From NCBI RefSeq assembly GCF_900100795.1, contig NZ_FNCO01000001.1:620001-684000 (forward strand): a DNA stretch of 64,000 nucleotides, given 5' to 3'. Both the position numbers and the translations under genes were made by a program. The first letter of the stretch is position 1; each line of letters starts with the position of its first letter. The notes under the pieces are model-generated. The model had not been told where the DNA came from. It made no database searches and saw only the letters and a list, made by a program, of their open reading frames with translations. Origin of the DNA: Pseudomonas abietaniphila (lineage in GTDB: Bacteria > Pseudomonadota > Gammaproteobacteria > Pseudomonadales > Pseudomonadaceae). Shown piece by piece: positions 62,894 to 64,000 of this stretch.

Positions 62894-63657
62894 AGGGGCG
62901 TGTCGCGCTGGTGACAGGGTCTTCAGACGGACTGGGTCTGGCGATGGGCAAGGGCCTCGCAGCAGCGGGGTTCGACGTGGTTCTGCACGGATTGGCGAAC
63001 CCTGACGGGATGCGTCAGACGTGCGATGAATTGATGCGTGCCCATGATGTGGGGGTCCGCTACGTCAGGGCCGATGTCGCCCACCCCGATGAAATCGAGT
63101 CGCTCATCGATGCCGCAGGCCGGGTGGACGTGTTGATCAACAACGCAGTGGTCCGGCACTTTGCGCCGCTGGAGGCATTTCCTCTGGAGCGCTGGGATCA
63201 GGCGCTGGCGGTGAACCTGACAGCGGCGTTTCGTGCTACCCAGTTAGTGTTGCCAGGCATGCGCGAGCGGCAATGGGGGCGCATCTTCAATCTGTCTTCA
63301 GCCTACGGCTCGCGCGCGATTGCCAACCGCATTGATTACGTCACCACCAAGACTGCGCTGCTGGGCCTGACCCGGGCCGTGGCAGTGGAAACCCAGGGCC
63401 AGGGCATTACCTGCAACGCGGTGTGTCCGGGGTCGGTGCTGACACCGAATATCGAAGGCCGTTTGAATGCCTTGATGGCGGAGAAACAGCTGGACAGGCA
63501 CACCGCCACCCGTGAATTTCTTAACGGCAAGCAGGCCACCGGGCGTTTTGTCGAGGCGAGCCACGTCGCCGATCTGATCGTATACCTGTGCAGCGATTCC
63601 GCCGCATCAATCACCGGTGCGACCCTGCCGGTGGACGATGGATGGATGGCGGGTTAA
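62890..63657 (+). CDS. Short-chain dehydrogenase, 3-hydroxybutyrate dehydrogenase-like
   Basis: The 255-residue protein has TGSSDGLGLAMG at residues 9-20, NNAVVRH, catalytic Ser in LSSAYGS and YVTTK. CPGSVLTPNI and the C-terminal GATLPVDDGWMAG are close to 3-hydroxybutyrate dehydrogenase proteins. It oxidises a hydroxy acid, plausibly the ring-opened product of the lactonase, to which it is translationally coupled. Confidence 0.88.
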   Translation: MKGRVALVTGSSDGLGLAMGKGLAAAGFDVVLHGLANPDGMRQTCDELMRAHDVGVRYVRADVAHPDEIESLIDAAGRVDVLINNAVVRHFAPLEAFPLERWDQALAVNLTAAFRATQLVLPGMRERQWGRIFNLSSAYGSRAIANRIDYVTTKTALLGLTRAVAVETQGQGITCNAVCPGSVLTPNIEGRLNALMAEKQLDRHTATREFLNGKQATGRFVEASHVADLIVYLCSDSAASITGATLPVDDGWMAG

Positions 63658-63704
63658 GTGCGTGCCACCCAAAAAACCACCCCAACACGAATCGGGAATA
63701 CCGC

Positions 63705-64000
63705 ATGACCCATGCATTAAGTCATCAACTTGCCGAGTACATCGAACGCACGACCTGGGCCGACATTCCATCGTCTGTGGGACATGAAGCCAAGCGGGCG
63801 CTGGTTAACTATTTCGCGGTCTGCATGGCCGGCTGCAGCGACCCGGATGTCGTCAGGGCGGTGAAGCTGTTTTCGCACTACAACGCGGGCAATCAGGCCC
63901 ACGTGGTCGGCCGCAGTGAATCGATGGACCTGCTCAATGCGGCGTCTCTGAATGCGATGAGTGCCAACGTTTTCGATTACGACGATACGCACATTCCGAC
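63705..64000 (+). CDS. MmgE/PrpD-family protein, N-terminal part (cut by window edge)
   Basis: The first 98 codons are present. MTHALSHQLAEYI leads into KRALVNYFAVCMAGCSDPD and ends in ANVFDYDDTH, the signature of the MmgE/PrpD family (2-methylcitrate dehydratase, cis-aconitate decarboxylase and related lyases). GGGAA precedes the ATG. It extends the degradative cluster beyond this window and suggests dehydration or decarboxylation of a tricarboxylate- or hydroxy acid-like intermediate. Confidence 0.88.
   Translation, partial: MTHALSHQLAEYIERTTWADIPSSVGHEAKRALVNYFAVCMAGCSDPDVVRAVKLFSHYNAGNQAHVVGRSESMDLLNAASLNAMSANVFDYDDTHIP

Overview
The window looks like chromosomal DNA of a fluorescent or plant-associated Pseudomonas (fluorescens/syringae lineage). 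The evidence is the GC-rich coding, the ped/exa-type quinoprotein alcohol oxidation cluster with ErcA and an ErcS-type kinase, a Pseudomonas-type PqqA, and the typical Pseudomonas REP inverted pairs (CTGTGGGAGCGA.. TTCGCGA). No tRNA, rRNA, CRISPR array, phage gene or transposase was seen. Almost everything is accessory metabolism: uptake, oxidation and sugar-acid or carboxylic-acid catabolism, each block with its own regulator.

Region 1 (1-12.5 kb) is a pyrroloquinoline-quinone (PQQ) alcohol oxidation locus. On the minus strand lie a substrate-binding protein, a beta-propeller, and the ATPase and permease of an ABC exporter. On the plus strand lie a cytochrome c, a periplasmic binding protein, a SoxYZ-like carrier, a zinc metallohydrolase, a PQQ alcohol dehydrogenase with the Asp-x-Asp lanthanide signature, a 23-residue orphan PqqA, the iron alcohol dehydrogenase ErcA and a hybrid sensor kinase. 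A 17-bp motif close to AGTACCAAAGTASTAAK recurs in four intergenic regions of this locus only, and is the best candidate operator of its response regulator. Region 2 (12.5-18 kb) holds moaA, a formate/nitrite channel, a GAF hybrid kinase and a CPA1 antiporter, followed by about 0.7 kb of nested REP-derived repeats.

Region 3 (18.8-27.6 kb) is a seven-gene minus-strand operon. It pairs a spermidine/putrescine-type ABC importer with a three-subunit FAD/[2Fe-2S] dehydrogenase related to opine oxidase, D-hydroxyproline dehydrogenase and HcnABC. An IclR regulator is divergent to it, and a LysR gene and a chemoreceptor follow. Region 4 (30-37.4 kb) handles sugar acids: a FadR-type GntR regulator, mannonate dehydratase (uxuA) and a hexuronate-type MFS carrier share an intergenic region with two identical 13-bp operators. 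Next come a LysR gene divergent from a second MFS carrier, and glucarate dehydratase.

Region 5 (37.5-46.4 kb) is a mixed block. It has a secreted protein with seven 13-residue Asn/Thr/Gly repeats; a DoxX / monooxygenase / Tat-amidohydrolase / YcaC-hydrolase group; a Ser-rich unknown protein; an SDR and SRPBCC pair; and a 92-residue LysR-like protein that is only a DNA-binding domain. Region 6 (46.6-52.5 kb) is a GntR-controlled cassette: a polar amino-acid ABC transporter, a second binding protein of the polyamine class, and a cytoplasmic gamma-glutamyltransferase-like enzyme.

Region 7 (52.6-64 kb, running off the end) is the strongest candidate for an undescribed pathway. A GntR regulator heads a cluster of two 3-hydroxyisobutyrate-dehydrogenase-like enzymes, an aldehyde dehydrogenase, NIPSNAP, single and double carboxymuconolactone-decarboxylase-like proteins, a cupin, two MFS carriers, a lactonase-like metallo-hydrolase, an SDR and an MmgE/PrpD protein. 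The 12-mer CTGTATGACAAT stands before two of its transcription units, and the variant CTGTAATACAAT stands before the regulator, so the cluster appears to be one regulon of unknown substrate.
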